Source: Thalassia testudinum (Eukaryota; Streptophyta; Magnoliopsida; Alismatales; Hydrocharitaceae). From it: a stretch of 64,000 nt of DNA. The translations under genes were made by a program, and so were the position numbers. Shown piece by piece: positions 42,441-53,321 of the stretch. The stretch covers positions 97,070,001 to 97,134,000 of the forward strand of contig JAZHRO010000073.1 in assembly GCA_037157565.1 (NCBI GenBank), read 5' to 3'. The notes under the pieces were generated by a model. The model ran no database searches, was not told the origin of the DNA, and saw nothing but the letters and a program-made list of their open reading frames with translations. Numbering within the stretch: the stretch's first letter is position 1; every line of letters begins with the position of its first letter.

Positions 42441-44196
42441 ATGAGAGTCGTTACTTGGAATGTGTGTGGGTTGTGCGATGGAGTTAGAAGAGCTTCACTT
42501 GCCCGATATTTCTGTGAATGGGAAGTTGATTGCACATTGCTCCAAAAGACACATATTGAAGAGGATTGCAATTACTTATGGCATTTCCTAATGCAAGGAG
42601 GCCAGGTAGATATCAGGGGTGTTGATGCACAAGGGAGATCTGGTGGCAGAGTAATTTGGTGGAGGTGCGTGAAAATGCATTCGATAGAAATATGGAGGGA
42701 ACAGTATATATTCATCTGTAAATTCAAATTACTGACAACAGACTAAGAACTTATTTTATCCTATGTTTATGGCCCTTGTGCTGACAATGCAAGAAGCACC
42801 CTTTGGCAAGAGTTGTCTTGGGCTGCAGATCTGGTGGAAGGGCAGCCTTGGCTAATGGAGGGCGACTTCAATTGTACCTTAAATGAAGATGACAGAGGAA
42901 GTGGAAGACTGTATGGTGGCTCCTTAGGATTTGAGATGACTATCTCAGCTCTTGGTTTATTTGTTTACCCTTCTTTAGGGGCTGAATACACCTGGAGAAA
43001 TGGTAATGTGCAGGAATCGAAGCTAGATCACTTCTTGGGCAATGCTGAGCTATTGGAGGGCTTTCAGTTATCATCAGTAAAGGGGCTAGACCGTCCATTC
43101 GCAGATCATACTCCATTATTATGGGATAGTGGAGAAGACTCTTCAATAGGCTCATACTTTAAATTTAGAAAATCATGGCTCAGGGAAGAGCGATGTAAAG
43201 AGATTATTGCCAACTGGTGGTCTTCCAAGCCACTGAATGGCTCAGCTACATTCAGACTTGCAACTAAACTCAAAGATTTCAAATTAGTTATGAAAGAGTA
43301 CAGTAAGGTCAATGAGATCATGAGAGATCAAAAGAGAATGGAAGCCTTAAATAATGTGCAATGCCTTGATGAAAAAGAGAACAGGGAGCAACTAACTGTT
43401 GAAGAATGCAGGGAACGCATGATTTAGTAAGAAGTGGTCCTAGAGGACAATTTGAAAAGGGAAATTGATTGGAGATACAAATCTAGACAACTTTGGCTGA
43501 AAGGAGACGCAAATACCAAATTTTTTAACATGGCAGCTAGCTCTAGAAGAGGAGTCAACTACATCTCCACATTGAGATTAGGCAACCTGGTTCTGACTTC
43601 TTTAGGGGACATTAAAAGAGAAGCAGTGAAGATCTATAGAGAAGCCTCTAAAGCCATTGAAAGAGGGAACTGAAGGCTAACAAATTCTGATTTCACTCGT
43701 GTTGATGAAGTTGCAGCTAAGCATTTGATTGAGCCTATCACGGTCCTGAAGGTTGAGACTGCAATGGCTAGCCTAAACTCTGAAGGCTCCCCAGGCCCTG
43801 ATGGATTCCAAGTCTTCTTCTACAAGGAGTTTTGGTCGGTGGTGAAATCCAATGTGATGGAAGTCATAAAAGAGTTTCAAAAGGATAATTCAGGCTTTGA
43901 AAGAATCAATAAATCATATCTTTTCTTACTTCCAAAGAAGTAAGGAGATGAGAGTTTGCAGGAGTTTAGACCAACAGCTTTGACAAACTCTATTTATTTG
44001 GTAATTAGCAAAATCTTGGCAAAGAGACAAAGAGGAGTTCTTGCACGCCTAATAAATCTAGTACAGTCAGCTTTCCTCCCCAACCATTCGCTATAAGAGT
44101 CTTTTATTATAACGCAAGAGATGGTCAGTGATGGCGTAGGCAAAAATGTAAAGCCTTCATGTGGAATTTGGACTTCTCTAGGGCTTTTGGCTTAGT
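42441..44196 (+). pseudogene. LINE (L1 clade) ORF2 remnant: endonuclease and start of reverse transcriptase
   Basis: One frame is readable for about 1.7 kb with stops at 42744, 43425, 43671, 43941 and 44094. The endonuclease part has WNVCGL, GRSGG, VYGP, GDFN, KLDHFLGN and ADHTPLL. The expected QET metal-binding Glu is Lys here (LLQKTHIEE). The reverse transcriptase part shows WLKGDANTKFF, SPGPDGFQVFFYKEFW, FRPTALTNSIY, QSAFLPN and LDFSRAF, ending before the catalytic Asp pair. The LINE is cut upstream by B2 and downstream by an LTR fragment at 44198. It is dead. Confidence 0.85.
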
Positions 44197-44197
44197 G

Positions 44198-44639
44198 TCC
44201 TAGGCTTAGCATTGCATATCATGTTATAAATACTACATAACATCCATTGCATGGCATTTACAATAGTTGTATATTATGTACATTAATTCTTCCATTTTAC
44301 ATGGCCAGGAGGTAGTGCGACATCTTTATGGGCTTCAGATGAAGAATTCAACCGTATGGATAAATTAGAAGTGACGATCGCAGTCCATCGACGTGAAAAT
44401 CACCCTGATTAGAGCTTCGTAGCACCCTCTACAAGAAGAAGAAGATGACGATGCAGATGGCGCCATGTGGCGCCATCCAGACTGCCCAACACGAACTATA
44501 GCTGCCCCAGCACTCATGCATGGAGAGATCTCAGTCATTGGATCTCAATTCAATGGCTGAGGGCCACCCTAACTGCACAATAGCACAAACCCTCCACTTG
44601 ACAAACCGCGACTTTGGAGCATTGGTGAAGACACGTGCT
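44198..44639 (+). repeat. B/G-type LTR fragment
   Basis: Matches the G LTR from its base 45 onwards (tcctaggcttagcattgcat). The first 44 bases are missing, and the 3' part is cut by A5 at 44640. It carries a palindrome at 44456. Confidence 0.75.
44456..44477. promoter_or_regulatory. CACGTG-type palindrome, diverged copy
   Basis: GATGGCGCCAT then GTGGCGCCATC. All pairs except the core C are kept; the core is CATGTG. Confidence 0.7.
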
Positions 44640-45445
44640 TGATTAGCCCTTATTTGTGGGCTATTTAAGTGTTTAAGTGCCTTGACATTAAGTTAATGTT
44701 AACATTTAGATAGCATACATTAGGATGTAATTAAATTAATTCATATTTTTAGCTTAAGTGCATAATTCATGTGTGGCATCCATATCTAAATGCATTTAGA
44801 ATTAACCTAGGATTGCAAACATTTGATTGGTTAATTAATTAGGTGCATTACATACATTGTTTTAATTAACATAGAAGTTAAGGAGTTATGTATAAATAAT
44901 CCTAATTATTTTATTATTCTTCTTCTTCTCCTTTTTGCAGGTAACCGCTCTGTCTCCACCTCCTCATCCTGTGCATTCACTCGTCCAGCATTCACTCGAT
45001 GGTGGCCTGTTTGAATTTCAAAATCCTTGTAGCCACAGCTACAAAGGAGGAATGGTGGCCATTCAGAGGAGGCCTCCATCCTAACCCAATACTATGCTTC
45101 ACCTCCTCACCACCGGCCTCAGCTGCAACAGTGCGACTCCACCACTGTGGACGTGTGGTGTGACAGCCCACACCGCCATCCAGAGTCCTTGCACCACCGT
45201 GCCACACCTGAAACACCTTTCCCCTGCATCTTCTTCCTCGTGCTTCACCTACAACATTAAGAACAAACCCAACATTTCCCAACCTTTCAGCCGCATGTAG
45301 CGCCGTCACGCACAGTCACCAGCCATGCCACCGTCAGTGCTCGTGCCTTGCTCCTCCTTCGTGCGTAGCAGGGTACCCTCGCACGCACCCACTAGCCTCT
45401 TGTGTGAGCCCGCACTCCTTACAACGGCCATCGACGCTTGTAGCA
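44640..45445 (+). repeat. A5, A-type LTR fragment
   Basis: Starts TGATT then AGCCC...GGGCT hairpin and follows the A4 LTR (shared 'gtgggctatttaagt', TATA region, 'ataaataatcctaat'), with TATAAATAAT at 44891. It is truncated by the chromovirus LTR at 45446. Confidence 0.75.
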
Positions 45446-46325
45446 TGTTATGACCCGGTTCTCGAATCTCTACAGGACCCGAGACCGACTCGACTCGACT
45501 AATGCTAAGACCTAGTCGTCCAACAAGAAATAACCAAAAGGAGGAAAAGTAAACCACATTTACTATGCAAAGTAACTAACAGTAAAAGAGTACAGGTAAT
45601 AAAGGGAGTAAAAGCTGCTAATAATACATATCACCACCACGATAGCAAAGTAGAACAAAAGTACAGAACAGGAACAGTAACAACAGTGTAAAACTAACTA
45701 GCAAAAGGAAGTACAACAATAGTAAGAACTGCTGCAGGGCTCGACTAGGCCCAGCGCCCTCTGCAACCGGTAACTCGGGCTGCTCAACTCCTGGACCTGA
45801 AAAGGGTTATGAGTAAACAGAGTCAGTGAATGCTAAGTAGAGTGGTAACCAACTAACTAAAGCAGTAAAGGCTAATAGGTAAATTTATCTTTTCCAATTC
45901 TTTTATTTTACAAGTCCTTTTCACCCATAGGTTTACTTTCAGATCTCTTTCTTGATCTCGCATGTTCCTCATAAAAAAGATCTTGATTGCAATCTTTTCT
46001 GAAGAGTAGAAGACAAATGTGGTGCTCTCCTGGCTGGGAGAGTCCCTCGTGGTAATCCTACACCCAGTCAACCACCCCGAGGTCACTATCTAGACATAGT
46101 GGTGACTACGACATGCACGATAAGCGCATGGGTAGCTACCCCGCACTGGCACGTGGTCAGTCATTTCCGCTAGCGGGTACACCCAAAGTACAACATGGAA
46201 CAATATAAGGCCTAGCCCTCTCAGCAACAGGGGTCTAGCCCCTCAGAACCAAATAGGGGTCTCACCCCTCTACAGTCCGCGCACCCTCGTCTTACTAGCC
46301 CAATTTGCCCAGAGGGCCAAATAAA

Positions 46326-46499
46326 AGTCAGTGTAGGTTGGCTAGCTTAACCCCAGGCCCCGTAGGGTCGCTAGCTCCCTCCCTACACTAATAGCTCTCC
46401 CCGGTACTGTGTACGTGAGGACCAACAGGAGTCGGTGTAGAGTGGCCATTCTTAACCCCGGGTCCCAACACAAGGGCAGCTAGCTCCACTCTACACTAA
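46326..46499. repeat. Diverged tandem repeat, period about 104 bp
   Basis: AGTCAGTGTAGG...CCTACACTAA (46326-46391) and AGTCGGTGTAGAG...CTCTACACTAA (46430-46499). Confidence 0.7.
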
Positions 46500-46689
46500 A
46501 AAGGTGACAATCCCTCCCCCTTGGTACCAAGTACTAAAGGGCTAGCACACTTCCCACTCACATTTCCAGACCTTTCCATTCATCCATAGGAGCTCTACTC
46601 CTAACTCCCTGTAGGGTTCATGCTCATATTAACCATACTATTCCATACTAGGTTTCATCATTCACGGTTCCATTCTTGTATTATGCACA

Positions 46690-46876
46690 TGCAACTCGTA
46701 TTTCCACATTTTAACATATACAACAAGTAATGTCACAGGTAACTACTTAACTAGCACAGGCATTTCATATTCCTCAGGTAGCTCATATTTCCACAATTTA
46801 ACATATACAAGTAATGTCACAGGTAACTGTTTAACTAGTACATGCATTTCATATTCCACATGCAGCTCGTATTTAT
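46690..46876. repeat. Tandem repeat, period about 85-88 bp
   Basis: Units begin CTCGTATTTCCACA / CTCATATTTCCACA and share AATGTCACAGGTAACT and GCATTTCATATTCC; a third partial unit starts at about 46862. Confidence 0.75.
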
Positions 46877-47852
46877 TAACAGGCAATTATCTATAATTCC
46901 ATTCATTCGTTTATGATCGCAATCTCAATCACGCATACAAACATTGCAAGTACTTCTTGTCCTAGGATTCATGCCATATCCTAGGTTCCTAGTTATCTAA
47001 TTTCACAAATGCATTCATGTTTTATAATTAAGATAAGGGAAAACCACTCTACCAGACAATCCGGGAGTACTGGGGGCTCGAACGGCAGACTCACGAGCCT
47101 CTGCAAGCCCCGAACATGCAACAGATCGAAGTCCTATACCAAGGAACATAAAATAATGGAACATTCAGAATAGTATATAAGGCTTTCTAACATGTAACAG
47201 AACTCACAAGGAAGCTATAGATATCTTGTTTGCGTAAAATGGACCCTAAACGGATCCTAAATGAGTCAAAAATAGGACTGTAGAACCAAATCAGACGTCT
47301 GGCACAAGGTCCAGACATCTACAAGTCACCAAGGTCTCACCTCAAGTTCCTGCGTCGACCTCAGACATCCAGGACCCCTACTTGACCGTCTAGACTCAGC
47401 TCCAGACGTCTGACCTCTCCTCTAGTCGTTTGGGAGTGCATCTGGTCGTCTGGTAAGCTGTCCAGACATCCGAAACATGTGGGAGGGCGTGCCCTGTGCC
47501 TTCCCAAAGCTGTGTCTTGCAAGTGACAGACAATATCTTCCATTTTTAGCCACATGGATCAGCTCTGCGGTGCGGCCTACATGGCCGTAGCCGTAAAAGG
47601 AAGGTACCTTCGTGAAACCTTGCTTTCAGACGTCCAACCCATTGTCTGGACAGCGCTCCAGAAGTCTGATTCTGGGAAAATCCTAGAATCAGAGCGAGCT
47701 CCTGCTCCTCTCGCCGTGCATAGCCGCGACTCCTCCCTCTCATTGTAGCTCTGGCTACAGTAGGAAGTCGGGGATGACTCCCCGACGCACTCCTCCCACA
47801 CGCACCACTTCGACTGTGCATCCTCCGACGAGCTCTGATTGCATAGCAATCA

Positions 47853-49800
47853 TGGGTCCTAATCAACCCAAATAATGTCTAAACCTAGCTTAAATTGTGG
47901 ATATGGCACTCATATCTTGCATATCATGCATTGCATCAGTCTATTTAGAATAAGATGAGATATCCTACTAGTTAATGCTTTTCATTGCTATTTGTAGATA
48001 ATAAAGTGATACAAGATGGAAATAGGGGAATAAAGCAATAAAGGAAGAAGACTGATTCAGATAAGAGGAGTGATGAGGATAGCCTTATCCCTACCCTTAG
48101 AAACCCTAGGACAGCCTTCCCAAACCAAAACGACCTCCATTAGGGCACCTTAGCCTCAAAACCCAAACATGGATAGAACTATCCATGTTCTTATCCACCC
48201 TATCCCTCTTCCAAACACTTAGGAACCAAAACCCACCTTAGAAAACCTAAAACCCACCATCCAACACATTTTCGGACGTCCAGACGTCTGGCTAGACGTC
48301 TGATTTCTGCAAAATAACAATCCAGGAAGCCAAAACTCATACTGACACAGAACTGGACGTCTCATTTATTGTCCAGACATCCAATTTTGTAGTATAAGAT
48401 GTCTGACCACTATCCTGGACGTCTGATACACCTGTCTGGTTCCTGATTTTACTAGTAGAAGCCCTAGCTTGCCTATTTTGACTGAGGAACCCCACCAGAC
48501 ACCCTAGGAAACCTAAGTAGAGACTCCTAAGCCTAGTCCACTATCCATGCCCTACTTGTCCTATCCCTAGCCCAATTGAACCATCCCATACCTAATTAGG
48601 TGCATCTACAGTTGATTGGGTGCACCCGAGCCCAATTAGATCCACCTAGGATCTAATTAACTCATACCTATTATGGTTACCGTAGCCAAATCACATGCAC
48701 ACATCTAATTAGACTTGACCTAGATCTAATTAGGTTCACTCCTACCCAATTAGACTTTTATAAGCCTAATTAAATCCATACCCACTTAATCTAAATTGAC
48801 CCAACTTATTTAGCACCTCATCCTGCCAAAACCCACAACGTAGTCCTATGAAAAATACACACCCACACACACATGCACACCTTCCCACTTTACTCCCACC
48901 AAACCCATGCACACTCTCTTGGAAACCCTAAAAACATGTGTCAAACCTAGATCCAAAAATTGTGGAATTGGCTATTTTTGGAGCCAGCAAAAATGGCAAC
49001 CAAATGGAGCCTTCCATAAGGGCAAAGAGAGTACCACGAAATTGGACCATCTCCATACACTCTCCCATCCATACTCTCCACTCTAAACTTGCTTCCACCC
49101 CCCAAAACCTTAAGGCCGTCCTCCTCATCCTCCTCCAAGGCTCCATGGATGGCTAGCTAGAGAAGCTTCTCTCCAAAGCTTTAAGGACGACCATTAGTAG
49201 AGAAAGGGTGCAACACCCTCCTCTCTCCACTTGGGTGCACTCGCCCCCATCTTCTTCTCTTCTTGGATGACCATAATGGCTCACCCATAGCCTCTTGTGG
49301 CTAGCCATCTCTTTTGGTAGGCGTGTAGACGGGTTTGCCTACCCAAGGTCTAGCCTACACCCTCACACAAGGCCAATGGCCCTAGTGGCAACTTTCCGAC
49401 GTGAGGAATTTCTTCTATTTATTTACTTTCTAGTGTAGATGATATGTGATAATCTTTTATGCATAAATAATTTCATGATGTTTCTACGATTGATATTGTC
49501 CTCATGTTTGCTTGCCTATGTGATACTTAGGTTTGATCACAGCAAGCACGGCCACCATGGCCTCATTTAGATGCACAGTCACTTAGGTTTTTGCTAGTTT
49601 ATCTAGATCTAGGTTTCATTTTGCTTTTCAAAATAAAGATCAAAAACACAAAAAAAAGCTCAAAAGACAAAAAGACAAAAAAATATTTGGTTAGATTTTG
49701 GTTATAAAAGTCGATTCAAATCTCGATTCATTTTCACACCTCCCAAAGATGAATGATTAGGACTCAAGTTCTAAAAAGAATAAAATCTACATGAGTTTCA
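47853..49800 (+). repeat. LTR-like insertion L (right boundary uncertain)
   Basis: Starts TGGGT-CCTAATCA-ACCCA, a TG-plus-hairpin start like the other LTRs, followed by 'cttgcatatcatgcattgcat' as in B/G LTRs. It holds three CAGACGTCTG-type sites (48285-48310) and a cluster of CCTAATTAGG variants (48590-48790). Its A-rich end near 49640-49690 recalls B2 and G LTR tails. No gene is visible. Confidence 0.4.
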
Positions 49801-50289
49801 TTATCACAAATACCTTTGACGAGTGATTTTTGCGACTATACTATGATTTCCAACGATTTCAAAATACGCGATTTGCACGCTCTTCAAGCTCCCACGAACT
49901 CGCGAGCTCAAGCTCCTCCTCCTCTCTTCACGTTGCCCCTCCTCCTCGCTCCTCGCTCCTCACTCTCGCTCCCTCTCTCTCGCTCGTCCCTCTCGCTGCA
50001 ATGGAGAGGAAGGAAGAAGGTGGTGGTGGTGGAGTGGAGAAGAGGGGAAGGGGGGAGAGGGGTCTTATATAGGGAGTGGGGTTAGGGTTCGGGAATGAGA
50101 AAAGAAGAGAGTAGAGAAGAAGGCTGTCTGCGTGCAGCCAGCACACAGACCCGACGCTGCATATAAATTTTTCAATTTCCAGATGTCTGGGAAGGGGTCC
50201 AGACGTCTGACCAGATGTCTGATTAACAGTCCAAACGTCTTAAAAGGCTCAAAACAGAACAGGTCTTTACATCATAACAAACTTAACGG

Positions 50290-51012
50290 ATGTTTCATCC
50301 CCGAAACTTGGGCCAGCTAGGGTGTAGAAAAGGAAATATGCACGCATAACAAACTCAAAGAGGACTGAAGTCGGTCCGAAAAGATGTACCCTCAAAAAGC
50401 TCCAGGTACCGCACTCGCATCACCGCCTTAGGCTCCCAAGTAGCCTCCTCGTACTGCTGGCTCCTCCACATGACCTTTACCAGGGGTACCTACTTCTGTC
50501 TCAAACTTCGGATGGCTCTGTCTAGTATCTGCACTGGTCTCTAAGGGCAGGTTAGGTCGTCACCCACCACGACACTCTTGTGGCTTAGAACATGACTAGG
50601 ATCGGCGACGTACTTCCTGAGGTTGGACACGTTGAACATGTCGTGCACACCAGAACGCTGGGGAAGAAGGGCAAGCTAGTAAGTAACGGGTCCAACCCAC
50701 TCAAGGACCTCAAAGGCCCCACAAACCTCGGTGCAAGCTTCCCTTTCACCCCAAAACGCTGTAGGCCCTTCATGGGTGAAACACGAAGAAGGACGTGATC
50801 CCAACTTCCAACTGCACCTCTCTGTGTTTCCGGTCGGCATAACTCTTCTGTCTACTCCTGACAGTGCGAAGTCATCTGTGAATCTGCCCTATCACCTCCT
50901 CACTCTGTTGGATCAGCCTAGGGCCAACCTCCCACTTGGTCCCCACCTCAACCCAACTCAGGGGCGCAGTACACCTCCGTCCGTACAGAGCCTCGTAAGG
51001 TGCCATGCCGAT
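50290..51012 (-). pseudogene. Chromovirus (Tekay-like) integrase C-terminus and chromodomain remnant
   Basis: On the minus strand the sequence reads YEALYGRRC, SWVEVG, GPRLIQQSEEVIGQI, VRSRQKSYADRKHREVQLEVG (one stop inside), then KGLQRFGVKGKLAPRFVGP. In a shifted frame follow VHDMFNVSNLRKYVADPSH and a chromodomain-like PVQILDRAIRSLRQK...VKVMWRSQQYEEATWEP. This is the standard end of a Tekay/Del-type pol. It is broken by stops and frameshifts and cut at 51012 by element G. Confidence 0.8.
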
Positions 51013-51314
51013 TGATAAACGCACAAATTCATGATAAATTGCTTATTTTTGATAGTTCCTAGGCTTAGCATTGCATATCATGTTATAAATATTGCATAAC
51101 ATTCATTGCATGGCATTTAGGATAGTTGTATATTTTATATATTAATTCCTTCATTTATATGGCCAGGGGGCAATGCGACATCCATACGGGTTTTGGATGG
51201 AAAATCCGACCGTACGGATGGATCCGGAGCAACGATCGTAGTTCGGCATCGTGGGAATCATCTCGATCTGAGCACCGTAGCACCCTCTACAAGAAGAGGA
51301 AGATGGATTACCCA

Positions 51315-51336
51315 GATGGTGCCACGTGGCACCATC
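51315..51336. promoter_or_regulatory. CACGTG palindrome in the G LTR (perfect)
   Basis: GATGGTGCCAC followed by its exact reverse complement GTGGCACCATC, a perfect 22-bp palindrome, about 600 bp upstream of the TATA box. Confidence 0.85.
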
Positions 51337-51925
51337 TAGGCCACCCAACACTGGCCAACAACACCGCTCAACTATTTCTTCATCCGCGCCCTTCAATCCT
51401 AACTGTTGGATCAAGGTCCAACAGCTGGGAAGCGGTTGCACCAAGCCACTCCACACGACATAAGGGAAGGTCAGCCACAATGGTTGGAGTTCTGGCTTTC
51501 AAAGGGGGGGCACGGGTTCGAATCCCCGCAACCCACCAATTCACAATTGGGTAGGCGCATGGAGCGACAGTGCCAATGCAAGGCAATGCACACATGCACG
51601 TGCACGACAACGCATGGCAAGCACACATGACAGTGCATGGCAAGCACGCACGCCAGCCTATAGCAAGTGTGCACACAGTAGGGTGTGCATGGTCAGCGCG
51701 CGTGATTAGCGGGGCATCACGGAGTGGGCGCAAGGTCGGTTGGCGCCAGCTTTCAGTGACAGCTGGGCTGACCTATAGCGACAGTTAAAGCCATCGCTAT
51801 TTCATTGCAAGCTAGCAGAGCTAGCTAAGGGTGTGAGTGGACGTGAGCTGTCTACAGCAACATTTCCAGCGACAGTCTGGAAGTCGCTAAAGGTCCTTTA
51901 TCCAATTTTAGCCTTTTCTCCTCCA

Positions 51926-51935
51926 CTATAAAAGG
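51926..51935 (+). promoter_or_regulatory. G LTR TATA box
   Basis: CTATAAAAGG, followed by ACC as in B2. Confidence 0.6.
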
Positions 51936-52639
51936 ACCTACACCCCCTCCCTGCCAAGCCATCTCTACCAATTCTACTCCCACCTACTCCAAAGCTCTAC
52001 CAAGCCTACCAATGCTCCATTAGGGCTTGTTCTCAAGCTCCCAAGGCACCTATTAGTGTAGCGAACCTCTGCCCCTCTAAATACTCCTACTTCCCATCTC
52101 CCTTTATAAGTCACCTTAGAGCTATCCTCCCACCTCCATTCCAATAGCAGATCACCTCCGTCTTCTGACCTCCATTCCGGAGCCATGCCGTAGCTTTCCT
52201 CAACACGACGTCCTCTTGCATCTCACCTCCATCATCCCGCTCCTCACCTCCTTCGTCTGAGCTTCCGCCAGGCACTGTCGTCTCACCGAACAGCCGATTC
52301 GGGAGATTCCTCTTACCCTCCTCTCTTTTTATGCTTTTATAGTTCATTGTAATCGACATTCGATTGATATATATATCATATTTGTTCCACTTCTATCTTG
52401 TGATTCATTTTACTTGTCTTTTATTTCAAAAATACAAAAAAAATAACAAAACCCCAAAATACCAAAAAGAAACAAATCAAAGCGCGGGTTTCAATAAAGT
52501 GAACGTCGCCTCCCTGTGTTCGACCCGGGACTCCCTTGGAGTTTCGGTATAAATTTTATCTAATCGGCATGTTTTGCAACTAAGATGACAGGTTACTTGT
52601 AACCTCAATTTCTAACACACGAAACACGCCCAACCACTT

Positions 52640-52656
52640 TGGCACCGAATCGGGGT
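52640..52656 (+). other. G primer-site-like sequence, first copy
   Basis: TGGCACCGAATCGGGG after the LTR end, decayed and immediately followed by inverted LTR sequence. Confidence 0.55.
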
Positions 52657-52895
52657 TACAAGTAACCCATCGTCATAGTTGCAAAACATGTCGATCAGAT
52701 AAAATTTATACCGAAACTCAAAGGGAGTCCCAGGTCGAACACAGGTAGGCGACGTTTACTTTAGTTGAAAACCACGCTTCGATTCGTTTCTTTTTGGTAT
52801 TTTAGGGTTTTGTTATTTTTTTTGTGTTTTTGAAATAAAAGACAAGCAAATGAATCACAAGATAGAGATGTTGAATGAAAATGGTATATATATCA
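52655..52895 (-). repeat. Inverted copy of the G LTR tail
   Basis: About 240 bp that is the reverse complement of 52375-52610 with few differences. The junction lies in the palindrome GGTTACAAGTAACC. Confidence 0.85.
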
Positions 52896-53153
52896 TATTT
52901 GTTCCATTTCTATCTTGTGATTTATTTTGCTTGTCATTTATTTCAAAAACAAAAAAAATATCAAAACCCTAAAATACCAAAAAGAAACAAAACGAAGCAT
53001 GGTTTTCATGCAAAGTAAACATCGCCTCCCTATGTTCGACTCGGGACTCCCTTGGATTTTCAGTATAAATTTTATCTGATCGACGTGTTTTGCAACTACG
53101 ACGATGGGTTACTTGTAACCCTGATTTCTAAACACACGAAACACGCCCGACCA
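52890..53153 (+). repeat. Second direct copy of the G LTR tail
   Basis: Repeats 52370-52636 in the direct orientation, ending CGCCCGACCA before a good primer site. The order is tail(+), tail(-), tail(+). Confidence 0.85.
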
Positions 53154-53156
53154 TTT

Positions 53157-53174
53157 TGGCGCCGTTGCCGAGGA
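53157..53174 (+). other. G primer binding site (tRNA-Asp)
   Basis: TGGCGCCGTTGCCGAGGA, one change from canonical. Confidence 0.85.
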
Positions 53175-53321
53175 GGTAACGGAATTTACTTTATTGTTTA
53201 TTGCATTTCTTTGCATTTACGTAGCACTAACCCTACTTGTCTTTGATCTACTATCTTGCAGGTACCCTAGCATGGAGATCCAAGTGTGGTAGATCGAAGT
53301 AAAGTGCGGGTAGAGTACTCT

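Larger units (their letters stand above)
45446..50279 (-). repeat. Tekay-like chromovirus 3' LTR, probably interrupted
   Basis: Bounded by TGTTATGA (50279, minus strand) and TCATAACA (45446), an 8-bp terminal inverted repeat. The right end directly follows the pol/chromodomain remnant and a typical 'AAGTTTCGGGGATGAAAC' polypurine-side motif. The 4.8-kb span is too long for one LTR, and 47853 to about 49800 looks like a separate insertion. Many copies of (C)CAGACGTCTG-like 10-mers occur at 47290-47650 and 50160-50250. Confidence 0.55.
51013..52636 (+). repeat. G 5' LTR
   Basis: TGATAAACGC...CGCCCAACCA, inserted in the chromovirus integrase. It shares long blocks with B2 (for example 'gcaatgcgacatccatac', 'tacggatggatccggagcaa'). 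CACGTG palindrome at 51315, TAGCGAC inverted repeats at about 51745-51895, TATA box at 51926. Confidence 0.85.

Noticed and set aside
46200..46500. Possible CRISPR-like or satellite array
   Set aside because: Only two to three diverged tandem units inside an LTR; plant nuclear context excludes CRISPR.
50592..51015. Plus-strand frames across the chromovirus integrase region
   Set aside because: Shadows of the minus-strand integrase/chromodomain coding sequence.
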